Of a stretch of DNA of 64,000 nt, positions 26,601-33,551 are shown in pieces. This DNA is from CAYWFP01 sp964457365 (lineage in GTDB: Bacteria; Planctomycetota; SZUA-567): contig CAYWFP010000001.1 in assembly GCA_964457365.1 (NCBI GenBank), forward strand, positions 62,001 to 126,000, given 5' to 3'. The notes beneath the pieces were generated by a model, which worked only from the letters and a program-made list of their open reading frames with translations, searched no databases and was not told the origin of the DNA. Within the stretch, counting starts at the first letter, position 1. Every line of letters begins with the position of its first letter. The translations under genes and the position numbers were made by a program.

Positions 26601-27140
26601 CTCCTGGGGGAGGAGGGGTACCGCAACTCGGTGGCCAAGGGCGTACCCAACGCCGCCGGAGAGGTGGCGTTCAGCCAGGTCAACGGCTCGGGCATCTCCG
26701 GGTCGCTGGAGCTGACCCAAAATCCCTCGGGCATCCCGCTCTACGCGCAGGATACGGACATCGTCTTCCACCCGCCGCGCGGCTTCTTGAACAGCGCGCA
26801 AGTGCGGCAGGACAATATCTTCGCGACGATGAACGACAGCATCGACGCGCTGCAGACCGACGACACCGACGCGCTGACGGAACTCCTGGGCAACTTCGAT
26901 ATCGACGAGGACCGCGTCCTCGACACGCGCGCCGGTATCGGCAGCCGCATCAACCGCATGGAGATGCTCTACTATCGACACGAGGACGAGATCATCAATT
27001 TCTCCAGCATCCGCTCCGACCGGATCGACCTGGACTACGCCGACGCTATCGTCAAGTTCCAGGCCGCGCAGAACATCTTCGAGGCGGCGCTGCGGACCTC
27101 GGGCAAGCTGATCCCGATGAGCCTGGTCGACTTCATCTGA
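23661..27140 (+). CDS. flgL: giant flagellar hook-associated protein 3 FlgL with repeat insertion
   Basis: 1159 residues, two to four times the usual FlgL. Residues 1-150 are the D0/D1 helices (STNMALDNILDNYSRLLKVQ, QMASGNRVNRPSDDPLSTNE, RNDGQRYIFGGTQT). The last ~110 residues (NIFATMNDSIDALQ, IGSRINRMEML, ADAIVKFQAAQNIFEAALRT) form the return helices. Between them, about residues 390-1025 hold five diverged copies of a beta-rich module with a core LY.DA...LvAtG followed by NgSgisGtvEL: about 391-484, 508-610, 698-790, 827-948 and 967-1024. These would project from the hook-filament junction. Repeats are Asp/Gly/Thr-rich and have a Pro stretch near residue 935. Confidence 0.93.
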   Translation: MRSTLKISTNMALDNILDNYSRLLKVQNQMASGNRVNRPSDDPLSTNEGMRLDTIITRTRQFNRNLDVGKSFLSLSDAALGDVTDILRRSKAIAIGGASETTTSEMRRTNAVEVRNMMQELVTIGNRNDGQRYIFGGTQTTSSAYEIIAGKYVRFRGNDDAINVQGDLASTVPINVTGSQVYGNLEAVIGSRDLSPDIQVGLDRSTRLDDLNLGEGVPDGSINIKFTAASREGIDIDLSGADTVEDVIDIVYKETLAYSRTIDPDEDGFGFYVQLGINENNNGFTVTEIDPADITGSSFPDKSFLEISEVGDNTVARALGILGKVEYEETFPATTPPTTTGKTLVGNDLDPALTEHTLLADLKDFLGNSFTITNGAKPGEVPIHEKADINNVLDHWNLVGLDEGINTGVGGELYAEIIGGGGKYTVNLYRDAERLPSQLVATGSTNTFVSPTIELEERNGSGIAGTVSTTASTASGVLELQAVFDPTFRTTVNVPAFEENVDDGGDPYDQFSNWRLRGMNEQMFNGTDGKLHVTVQSSGGAETYYGVGLYLREEATGAFTQVATGNLIETYTTAPMANLNYGPVELHGLSGTAYANVVGSVDLDWNENAPSPPGATEALPAANPDPDLGTATTTVTPTWKTVGDLLDEINHAEIYAHARIDDEKRGIGIVSELGGAWLTVDERLEYVPLDGDDQFGANSPQLGKLDLNGMVQGVNTDSEGQVYIEILRDDTPDPNSANTINLYSDADMENLVASGEYIGDPSLVTPPPKVVLYAQNDSRLSGTVEFLQQNPPPDPTTWPDDESYYRDIVARTRAFRVTNLTNSTGATTRIGKLDLRGVTQGVNADEDGKLYATLGYNVKGDSWQEINRLNLTTIDPAALDSSGRFYLSIDATPGAEQVNFYNDAGMTGADLIGTAAINADGLVNFDFDVTPGPPPPPNLTGSLHVRLPITEVYDTTVATAPQIIVDTTEYAVTLYDDDTTLLGEEGYRNSVAKGVPNAAGEVAFSQVNGSGISGSLELTQNPSGIPLYAQDTDIVFHPPRGFLNSAQVRQDNIFATMNDSIDALQTDDTDALTELLGNFDIDEDRVLDTRAGIGSRINRMEMLYYRHEDEIINFSSIRSDRIDLDYADAIVKFQAAQNIFEAALRTSGKLIPMSLVDFI

Positions 27141-27230
27141 TTCTCGCGCGCGGGATAAAGGGCTTGCGTTCGGCGACGCGTTTCCCCATACTGAACGGTC
27201 ACGACACGTTGCGGGAACGAGGAAGTCTCC

Positions 27231-27698
27231 ATGAAAGTGAATACCAGTCGCTTCGGCGAGATCGAGGTCCCCGACGAATCCCTGATCACGTTCCCCGAAG
27301 GCATCATCGGCTTCAAGGAGGCCCGCGGCTTCGTCCTCTTCGACTGCGGCGAGGAGGGGCTCTTCAAGTGGATGCAGTCCGTCGACCAGCCCGAACTGGC
27401 CTTCGTCATCTGCGAAGCCAACCTGATCGTCCCCAACTACCAGATCATGATCTCCGACACCGAACAGGAGACGCTGAAGATTCAAGGAGCCGAGGACGCG
27501 GTGATCTGCGTCATCCTGCGCATCGCCCAGGACCCGACCGAGTCGACGGCCAACCTCCTGGGCCCCATCGTCATGAATACCGTAACCCGCATCGGCATGC
27601 AGATGGTCGTGGTCAATCCCAACTATTCCACCAAGCACTACATCTTCCGCCCCGGCGGCGACGGCGACGAGCAGGAGGCCCACAATGCTGGTGCTTAG
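27231..27698 (+). CDS. fliW: flagellar assembly factor FliW
   Basis: A 155-residue protein with FliW motifs: the start MKVNTSRFGEIEVPDESLIT with FPEGIIGFKE, FKWMQSVDQPELAFVI, and NLLGPIVMNTVTRIGMQMVV. FliW binds flagellin or CsrA, relieving CsrA repression of flagellin translation as the filament grows. The 14-base overlap with csrA fits this partnership. Upstream, GGGAACGAGGAAG offers two GGA motifs over the ribosome site, a possible CsrA target. Confidence 0.95.
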   Translation: MKVNTSRFGEIEVPDESLITFPEGIIGFKEARGFVLFDCGEEGLFKWMQSVDQPELAFVICEANLIVPNYQIMISDTEQETLKIQGAEDAVICVILRIAQDPTESTANLLGPIVMNTVTRIGMQMVVVNPNYSTKHYIFRPGGDGDEQEAHNAGA

Positions 27699-27939
27699 CC
27701 GTCGCAAGGACGAAACGATCATGATCGGCGACGATATCGAGATCAGCATCGTCGATATCAAGGGCGACACCGTCCGCGTCGGCATCACCGCGCCGCGCGC
27801 GATCAGCGTCCACCGCAAGGAGATCTACGAGGCGATCAAGGCCGAAAACCTCGCTGCGGCGAAGGAGGAGGCCGTGCCGGACAAGAGTGCCATCGCCGGC
27901 ATCGGCTCGCTGCTGAAGAAAAAGAAACAATCGAAATAG
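27685..27939 (+). CDS. csrA: carbon storage regulator CsrA
   Basis: An 84-residue RNA-binding protein. MLVLSRRKDETIMIGDDIEI and VRVGITAPRAISVHRKEIYE are canonical; Leu4 and Arg44, both needed for RNA contact, are present. The C-terminus has an extra ~20 residues ending in the Lys-rich LLKKKKQSK. AGGAGG precedes the ATG inside the end of fliW. CsrA blocks translation by covering GGA-containing ribosome sites and is itself sequestered by FliW. Confidence 0.97.
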   Translation: MLVLSRRKDETIMIGDDIEISIVDIKGDTVRVGITAPRAISVHRKEIYEAIKAENLAAAKEEAVPDKSAIAGIGSLLKKKKQSK

Positions 27940-28025
27940 TCCGTGCCGGACACGCAGTTGCGCAACGCGCTTGCGTTACGCATGCCACGCGCGCGCTCCC
28001 GCCGGTCGCGGGCCGAATTGCTTCC
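27938..28025. repeat. direct repeat copy 1 (about 88 bp)
   Basis: Begins inside the csrA stop codon with AGTCCGTGCCGGACACGCAG and is repeated 97 bases downstream with two substitutions. It contains short palindromic parts (CGCAACGCGCTTGCG; CCGCCGGTCGCGGG). A 9-base unique stretch separates the copies. No convincing gene lies here; short ORFs that cross both copies merely repeat the same peptide. Confidence 0.8.
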
Positions 28026-28034
28026 CGAGGAAAC

Positions 28035-28122
28035 AGTCCGTGCCGGACACGCAGTTGCGCAGCGCGCTTGCGTTACGCATGCCACGCGCGCGCTCCCGCC
28101 GGTCGCGGGTCGAATTGCTTCG
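28035..28122. repeat. direct repeat copy 2 (about 88 bp)
   Basis: Second copy of the repeat that starts at 27938. It differs by A to G in GCGCAACGCG and C to T in GGGCCGAATT; similarity stops after GAATTGCTTC. The remaining 50 bases before the convergent flavodoxin-like gene hold nothing recognisable. Confidence 0.8.
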
Positions 28123-28172
28123 CGCATCTGCTTTTCGGGAACGCGTTCCTCAGCAGTGGGCTCGACGCTGGC

Positions 28173-28649
28173 CTACCCGAACAACCTGAGCGCCAGCTCC
28201 CCCGCGCGCCGGCCGTGCGCCACGCAGAGCTCGCGCGCGCGGTCGTCGGGCTTGTTGATCGCCACCGGGCCGTAGTGGTCCCCTTGCGCGGCGCCGATGA
28301 CGATCATGCCGTGCACCAGCATCATCTGCAGCAGCGCCAGACAGGTGCTCTCGTTGCCGCCGCCGATGTTGGCCGCGCTGGCGAAGGCGGCGCCGATCTT
28401 GCCCGCGAGCCGACCGTGCAGCGCCACCGAGTCGTCGAAGAAGCGTTTCATCTCGGCCGCCGGCAGGCCGTAATACGTCGGCGATCCGGCGATCACGCCG
28501 TCGTACTGGAGCAGCGATTCGACCGGCGTTTCGCCGACCGCTTCGACGACCGCCTCCGCGCCGCCGTCGGCGACGCCTTCGCCGACGAACTCCGCCATCG
28601 CACGCGTATTGCCGCTGCGGGAATGGTAGACGACCAGGATCCTGACCAT
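28173..28649 (-). CDS. flavodoxin/WrbA-like FMN protein
   Basis: A 158-residue flavodoxin-fold protein. The phosphate loop VVYHSRSGNTRAMAEFVGEG near the N-terminus binds FMN phosphate. DGVIAGSPTYYGLPAAEMKRF and GAAFASAANIGGGNESTCLA are the isoalloxazine-contacting segments seen in WrbA/NAD(P)H:quinone reductase-like proteins. The second ATG (28649) is used because GGAGG is nine bases upstream of it but abuts the first. Electron partner unknown; it stands alone. Confidence 0.85.
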   Translation of the reverse strand: MVRILVVYHSRSGNTRAMAEFVGEGVADGGAEAVVEAVGETPVESLLQYDGVIAGSPTYYGLPAAEMKRFFDDSVALHGRLAGKIGAAFASAANIGGGNESTCLALLQMMLVHGMIVIGAAQGDHYGPVAINKPDDRARELCVAHGRRAGELALRLFG

Positions 28650-28706
28650 GGCAGTCATCCTCCGGACTCTTGCCACCAGTGAACCCGAAGCGCGGAGCGG
28701 AGGCAA

Positions 28707-28735
28707 GAAAAAAGCCCTTCCGCGCGGGAAGGGCT
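28707..28735 (-). terminator. intrinsic terminator after the RDD gene
   Basis: Minus-strand hairpin AGCCCTTCC/GGAAGGGCT (28735-28727 with 28721-28713) with a 5-base loop and a following six-T run (plus-strand A at 28708-28713). It lies 21 bases after the stop of the RDD gene. Confidence 0.85.
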
Positions 28736-28755
28736 GTCGGTCTCAAGCGGGGAGG

Positions 28756-29733
28756 CTATTCCTCGTCGTCCACCTCTTCGTAATCGTCCTCGTCGACGTC
28801 GTCGTCCTCTTCGCCGGCGTCCTCTGCTTCCTCGGACTCCTCATCCTCGTCGGTTTCCTCCTCCTCCGGGGCGCCCTTCTTGATGACGATGGTGCCGGCG
28901 GCGAGGTCGTGCAGCGCCTTGCGCTCGGCCATGAAGAGCGCGCAGACGCAGGAGATCAGGTTCAATCCGGGAATAGTCTTGATGAGATTGCGGATAACCG
29001 CCTTGACGAAGCCGCACGGCTTCTTCTCCGCGTCGGTGACCCGCAACCCCAGCATCAGCTTGCCCAGCGTCGCCGCGGCGAGACCTTCGAGGACGGCATA
29101 GTAGAGGAAGATGGTGCCGAAGAAGGAGGCCAATGCGATCGGCAGCGCGATCATCATCGTGGCCAGGAATCCCTCCGCGGCGGCGTTCATCTCCGCCGAG
29201 TCGGGCGCGCCGCCGCCTTCGGCCGCTTGCTGGATATTCTGCGCGGCGCCGACGCCTGCGACCATGACGATGAGGAAGGCTACGCCGAAAGCCAAGCCGG
29301 CGGCGATAATGCCGTCGACGAAGAAGGCCAGGAAACGCGCGCCGATGCCCGCGAGCGCGCCCTCGATCGGCTTGGGTCCGCCGCCGCGCCGACTCCGCCC
29401 GCCGCGCGCGCTCCGGTCGCCACGCGCTCTGCGCTCGCCGCGTCCCGAGCGGCCGCGTGCGGCGGTGGATCCGCGCGCCCCCCGCACGGCGGTGGCGCCC
29501 TTGCTCCGGCGCGAACTCGGCGCCGGACGGACCGGCGGCTTGCGCCCAGAAGGCTTGCCGGCGCCTTTGCCGCGGGTGCTGGCGCCCTTCGCCGCGGGCT
29601 TTTTCGCCGGCGCGGCGTTCGGGTCGGGGATCTTGAGCGGCTCACCGCAGCCGGGGCACTTGGCGGTCTTGCCGGCGAACTTGTCCGGCGCGTTGATGAC
29701 CTTGCCGCACTGGCATTTCACTTTGATGGGCAT
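28756..29733 (-). CDS. zinc-ribbon and RDD-domain membrane protein
   Basis: A 325-residue protein in four parts. A zinc ribbon with Cys7, Cys9, Cys26 and Cys29 (KCQCGKVI, AKCPGCGEPL) is followed by a disordered Ala/Gly/Arg/Lys linker (about 40-120). The RDD domain (GIGARFLAFFVDGIIAAGLA, TLGKLMLGLRVTDAEKKPCG) has about three or four membrane helices. The acidic tail of about 40 residues is nearly all Glu and Asp. The opposite charges of linker and tail suggest an internal clamp or nucleic-acid/polyanion contact. RDD proteins are membrane proteins of largely unknown role. Confidence 0.8.
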   Translation of the reverse strand: MPIKVKCQCGKVINAPDKFAGKTAKCPGCGEPLKIPDPNAAPAKKPAAKGASTRGKGAGKPSGRKPPVRPAPSSRRSKGATAVRGARGSTAARGRSGRGERRARGDRSARGGRSRRGGGPKPIEGALAGIGARFLAFFVDGIIAAGLAFGVAFLIVMVAGVGAAQNIQQAAEGGGAPDSAEMNAAAEGFLATMMIALPIALASFFGTIFLYYAVLEGLAAATLGKLMLGLRVTDAEKKPCGFVKAVIRNLIKTIPGLNLISCVCALFMAERKALHDLAAGTIVIKKGAPEEEETDEDEESEEAEDAGEEDDDVDEDDYEEVDDEE

Positions 29734-29806
29734 GGAATGCTCCTACTGATCGGTCGGGGGAAGCAAGTTCATCGTACGCATTTTCGCCACGAGAAAAAGT
29801 AATTTT

Positions 29807-30160
29807 TCACCCGCAGCCGCCTTGCAGGGTAATGGTCAGGTCGTCCTCGAGCGAGCCCTTGAGCAGCTTGACCTCGAAGCCGTAGCTCTTGCCGTCGAGG
29901 GTGAGAACGCCTCCGCCCCACGCCGGGGCGACGGTGAAGGCGTCGATGCCGGCAAGGGTTTTGAAGAAACGGCGGACACGGTTGCGGCATTGCAGCGGGA
30001 TGTGGTCGAAGAACTCGATGGTCTCGCCGTTCGAGAAGAAGATCGTCCCGCCGGTGTTGTCGCAACTGAGGTGGATCTGGCTGGCTTCGCACTGGCACGC
30101 CGCGCGCAGAATGCGTTCGGTCGCCTCCGCTCCTTCCAGCCGGTCCCAGTCGAATTGCAT
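29807..30160 (-). CDS. mini-protein related to the N2 domain of GspE/PilB ATPases
   Basis: A 117-residue soluble protein. ATERILRAACQCEASQIHLS, GGTIFFSNGETIEFF, RVRRFFKTLAGIDAF and GYGFEVKLLKGSLEDDLTIT-like strands follow the order of the region just before the P-loop in type II/IV secretion ATPases (ASDIH, R.R.DG, ik.lAG.d, G...dlRvs..pt..GE). There is no Walker A or B and the protein ends where the ATPase would start. I therefore call it a stand-alone domain; other MshEN-type genes lie nearby. The ATG at 30160 has GGGGA upstream. Confidence 0.5.
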   Translation of the reverse strand: MQFDWDRLEGAEATERILRAACQCEASQIHLSCDNTGGTIFFSNGETIEFFDHIPLQCRNRVRRFFKTLAGIDAFTVAPAWGGGVLTLDGKSYGFEVKLLKGSLEDDLTITLQGGCG

Positions 30161-30266
30161 ACGCGTCCCCACAGGCGTCGCGCCGCCGACACGAGCGCTG
30201 TATTCTACCGCGCCGGCCGCATTCCAGGCAAACGCCGACGCCGGGGAATCGCCCCGGGCCGCGGGT

Positions 30267-31220
30267 TCATTCGTTCGCCGGCTGCGCGAACCACGCCAGG
30301 AAACGTTCGAGCCCGGCGGCGATCTTCGTCCGCGGCGCGTAATCGAGCTCCGCGCGCGCGCGGGAAATATCGGCGTAGGTCTGTTCCACGTCACCGGGCT
30401 GGCGCGGCTGCCTATCGATCCGCGGGGCGAGCCGCATGCCGTCGGCGAGGAGGTCGATCAGTTCCTGCAGCTTTACCGTCTGGCTCTCGCCGAGATTGTA
30501 GACGCGGTACCCCTCGACGCGGTCGATCGCCGCGAGCATGCCCTGGAGGATATCGTCGATGTAGGTGTAGTCGCGGCGCGTGGTGCCGTCGCCGTACATC
30601 GGGATCGCTTCGCCCCTGGCCATGAGCCGCGCGAACTTGTGTATCGCCAGGTCCGGCCGCTGGCGCGGTCCGTAGACGGTGAAGAAACGGAGCGCGAAGA
30701 TATCCATGCCGTAGAGGTGGTGGTACGTATGGGCGATCAGTTCGCACGCTTTCTTGCTCGCCGCGTAGGGGCTGATCGGAAAGTCCACCTGGTCGTCCTC
30801 GGCGAAGGGCGCCTTCTCGTTGTTGCCGTAGACGGAGCTGCTGCTGGCCAGGACCAGCCGGCGGCAGTCGTGGCGGCGCATTGCCTCGAGCACCTGCACG
30901 GTGCCGTTGACGTTGACGTCCATGTAACGCGCCGGGTCGCGCAGGCTCGGGCGCACCCCGGCGAGTGCGGCGAGGTGAACGACGGTGTCGACCGGTATCG
31001 CCGCGAACGCGGTGTCGAGCGCGTCCGGGTCGCGGATATCGCCCTCGACGAGGCGGAAGCCCTCCCGCGCCCGCGCCGCGGCGAGGTTCTCTTCCTTGAC
31101 CGCGCGCGGATAGAAGGGATCGAAATTCTCCAGGACGACCACGCCGTCGCCGCGGCCGAGCAGGGCTTCGCAGAGGTGCGAGCCGATAAAGCCCGCACCG
31201 CCGGTGACCAGACAGTTCAC
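30267..31220 (-). CDS. NAD-dependent sugar-nucleotide epimerase, probably UDP-glucuronate 4-epimerase
   Basis: A 317-residue extended SDR enzyme. NAD-binding TGGAGFIGSHL (6-16), the catalytic triad Ser in LASSSSVYG (near 128) and Tyr152/Lys156 in SPYAASKKACE, then RFFTVYGPRQRPDLAIHKFA and RRDYTYIDDILQG are typical of UDP-GlcA/UDP-Glc 4-epimerases; the YGPRQRPD form favours UDP-glucuronate. Together with the UDP-glucose dehydrogenase 19 bases upstream it would supply UDP-galacturonate for surface polysaccharide. Confidence 0.87.
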   Translation of the reverse strand: MNCLVTGGAGFIGSHLCEALLGRGDGVVVLENFDPFYPRAVKEENLAAARAREGFRLVEGDIRDPDALDTAFAAIPVDTVVHLAALAGVRPSLRDPARYMDVNVNGTVQVLEAMRRHDCRRLVLASSSSVYGNNEKAPFAEDDQVDFPISPYAASKKACELIAHTYHHLYGMDIFALRFFTVYGPRQRPDLAIHKFARLMARGEAIPMYGDGTTRRDYTYIDDILQGMLAAIDRVEGYRVYNLGESQTVKLQELIDLLADGMRLAPRIDRQPRQPGDVEQTYADISRARAELDYAPRTKIAAGLERFLAWFAQPANE

Positions 31221-31239
31221 GTCGCCCTCCTTCCGGCAG

Positions 31240-32568
31240 TTACGAGGAGACCGTTTCGGGCACCACCGCCGGCCGGCCGATCGAGTAGTAGGTGAAGCGG
31301 TGGCGGCGCATGATCTCCAGGTCGTAGAGGTTGCGCCCGTCGAAGAGCAGCGGGCGCTTCATCGTCGTCGCAAGGCGCTCGAAATCGGGGCTGCGGAACT
31401 CGTTCCACTCGGTGCAGACGACCAGCGCGTCGGCCTCGGCGGCGGCCTCGTAGCGGTTGGCGGCGTACCCGATCCGGTCGCCGAGTTCCTTGCGTGCGGT
31501 TTCCGTGGCCTCCGGGTCGTAAGCGGTCACCGCCGCCCCCCGCGCGAGCAGGTCTTCGATAAGGTAGATCGCCGGCGCCTCGCGCACGTCGTCGGTGCGC
31601 GGCTTGAACGCCAACCCCCAGACGCCGAACCGCTTGCCGTTCAGATCCCGGCCGAGTTCGGCGACGATGTGCCGGTCGAGCGCGCCGCGCTGGCGGACGT
31701 TGACCGCGTCGATGGCCTTGCACATCGGTGCCGGGAGTTCGAGCCGTTCGGCCACTTTCGCGAGCGCGCGCACGTCCTTGGGGAAGCAGGAGCCGCCGTA
31801 ACCGAGGCCCGGAAAGAGGAAGGCCTGGCCGATACGATGGTCGGCCCCGACGCCCTTGCGCACCAGCTCGATGTCGGCGCCTACCGCCGTGCAGATGGCG
31901 GCCATCTCGTTCATGAAGGAGATGCGGCTCGCGAGCAGCGCGTTGGAGGTGTACTTGACCATCTCGGCGCTCTCGGGGTCGATCTCCATGATCGGGTGGC
32001 CGGTGCGCAGGAACGGGTCGTAGATCTGCCGCATGACGTGCGCGGCGCGATCGGAGCGGACGCCGACGACGACGCGGTCGGGGCGCATGAAATCGTCGAC
32101 CGCGGCACCTTCCTTGAGAAATTCCGGGTTCGAGATCATGTCGAATTCGTGGCGCGCGTGTTTATCGACGAGGTCGGCCAGCCGCCGGTTGGTGCCGACG
32201 GGGACGGTGGACTTGATAATGAGCGCGCAGTAGCCGTCGAGGGCCTCGGCTACGGCGCCCGCGGCCTGCTCGATATAGGAGAGGTCGGCCGCGCCGTCGT
32301 CGCTCATCGGCGTGCCGACAGCCAGGAAGACGGCATTGGCGCCGGTAACGGCCTCGGCCGTCCGCAGGCTGAAATGCAGCCGCCCGTCCTTGATGTTGCG
32401 CTGCAGCAGTTCCTCGAGTCCGGGCTCGAAGTGCGGGCTGTGGCCGGTCTCGAGGGTTTTGACCTTCTCCGGGTCGATGTCGACGACGACGACGTCGTTG
32501 CCCATCTCCGCCAGGCACGTGCCGGTGACCAGGCCAACGTAGCCCGCGCCGATAACGCCGATGCGCAT
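31240..32568 (-). CDS. ugd: UDP-glucose 6-dehydrogenase
   Basis: A 442-residue enzyme oxidising UDP-glucose to UDP-glucuronate with two NAD+. The N-terminal Rossmann motif MRIGVIGAGYVGLVTGTCLA, the central LGYGGSCFPKDVRAL with nucleophile Cys261, KSTVPVGTN, EFLKEGAAVDDF and C-terminal WGLAFKPRTDDVREAPA are complete. It is upstream of and close to the epimerase, forming a two-step UDP-uronate pathway. Confidence 0.96.
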   Translation of the reverse strand: MRIGVIGAGYVGLVTGTCLAEMGNDVVVVDIDPEKVKTLETGHSPHFEPGLEELLQRNIKDGRLHFSLRTAEAVTGANAVFLAVGTPMSDDGAADLSYIEQAAGAVAEALDGYCALIIKSTVPVGTNRRLADLVDKHARHEFDMISNPEFLKEGAAVDDFMRPDRVVVGVRSDRAAHVMRQIYDPFLRTGHPIMEIDPESAEMVKYTSNALLASRISFMNEMAAICTAVGADIELVRKGVGADHRIGQAFLFPGLGYGGSCFPKDVRALAKVAERLELPAPMCKAIDAVNVRQRGALDRHIVAELGRDLNGKRFGVWGLAFKPRTDDVREAPAIYLIEDLLARGAAVTAYDPEATETARKELGDRIGYAANRYEAAAEADALVVCTEWNEFRSPDFERLATTMKRPLLFDGRNLYDLEIMRRHRFTYYSIGRPAVVPETVSS

Positions 32569-32613
32569 GCGGTAGTCTCCTTGCTCTCGATGGCCAAAAA
32601 GCCAAACGGATAA

Positions 32614-33387
32614 TTAACGGCGTTTCAGCTTCGCCAGCAGACGCAGGATCTCCAGGTAGAGCCAGACCAGCGTCACCAGGAGGCCGAAGGCGCAATACCA
32701 CTCCATGTACTTGGGCGCGCCGTGCTTGGCGCCGCGTTCGATATTGTCGAAGTCGACGATCAGGTTGAGCGCGGCGATGGCCACCACGAAGAGGCTGAAG
32801 CCGATGCCGATGGGGCCGCTGCCGTGGATGTAGGGAACGGTCGTGCCGAAGAAGCCCAGCAGCAGCGTGACCACGTACACCAAAGCGATACCGCCGGTGC
32901 AGGCGAAGACGATCGCGCGGAATTTTTCGGTCGCGCGGATGATGCCGAAGCCGTAGAGGACGAGCATGGTCGAGAGTACCCCGAAGGTCAGCGCCACGGC
33001 CTGGATGACGATGCCGGCGTACTGCGCCTGGAAGATCGCCGAGATCCCGCCGATGGCCAGTCCTTCGCAGAGCGCGTACAGCCAGGCGACGTAGGGCGCG
33101 GTGGTCTTGGCGAAGATAATGACCAGCGCCAGGATCAGCCCGCCGACGATCCCGCCGATCATCCACGGCATTACCGCCGCCATCGCCGCTTGCGGGTTCT
33201 CCTGCGCGTAGAAGAGCTCAAAGAACTTCTGCCAGACGAAGAACGCCGAAACGAGCAGCAGCAGGATCAGGAATCCCGCGCGGTTGATCGTTCCGGCGAC
33301 GCTCATGGCCCCGGCGCCGACTCGAGCGTTCTCGAACGCCTGTGCGCGAAACAGCGGATTGCCCGAGGATAGATCCCTGATCGCCAT
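32614..33387 (-). CDS. Bax inhibitor-1/YccA-family membrane protein
   Basis: A 257-residue polytopic protein with about seven membrane helices. It starts MAIRDLSSGNPLFR, has AGFLILLLLVSAFFVWQKFF, EGLAIGGISAIFQAQY and GIVIQAVALTFGVLSTMLVL, and ends in the TM-rich MEWYCAFGLLVTLVWLYLEI with basic LLAKLKRR. EGLAIGGISAIFQ with the Asp-containing VDFDNIERGAKHGAPK is the bacterial BI-1 (YetJ-like) pattern, a family including pH-gated calcium leak channels. The ATG at 33387 follows GGGAGG. Confidence 0.88.
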   Translation of the reverse strand: MAIRDLSSGNPLFRAQAFENARVGAGAMSVAGTINRAGFLILLLLVSAFFVWQKFFELFYAQENPQAAMAAVMPWMIGGIVGGLILALVIIFAKTTAPYVAWLYALCEGLAIGGISAIFQAQYAGIVIQAVALTFGVLSTMLVLYGFGIIRATEKFRAIVFACTGGIALVYVVTLLLGFFGTTVPYIHGSGPIGIGFSLFVVAIAALNLIVDFDNIERGAKHGAPKYMEWYCAFGLLVTLVWLYLEILRLLAKLKRR

Positions 33388-33500
33388 GGTCCCGCCTCCC
33401 CTGTGCCAACGAATCCGGTTCTCGATCGCTTCCGCAAGACAGTCCAGTGTACCGAAAACGCGGTAAATCGCAAGCATCGACGGGGAAAGAGGGGAAGACG

Positions 33501-33527
33501 AAAAAACGGCCGCGCGGGGCGGCCGTT
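33501..33527 (-). terminator. intrinsic terminator after the MshEN-domain gene
   Basis: Perfect 9-bp stem AACGGCCGC (33505-33513) with GCGGCCGTT (33519-33527), 5-base loop, and six A on the plus strand giving the minus-strand U-run. It lies 24 bases past the stop at 33552. Confidence 0.85.
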
Positions 33528-33551
33528 GCCGAAAGCGGAAAAAGACGCGGA

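Noticed and set aside
27160..27230. Sigma-28 or sigma-54 promoter before fliW
   Set aside because: TAAA and a TTGC can be found but at the wrong spacing; fliW-csrA may be read through from flgK-flgL.
27940..28125. CRISPR array
   Set aside because: Only two copies, unit about 88 bp and a 9-base spacer, not the 25-40 bp repeats with regular spacers of CRISPR.
27943..28682. Overlapping short frames across the two 88-bp repeats and the flavodoxin gene
   Set aside because: They encode the same basic peptide twice because of the DNA repeat and have no ribosome site; the repeat is treated as non-coding.
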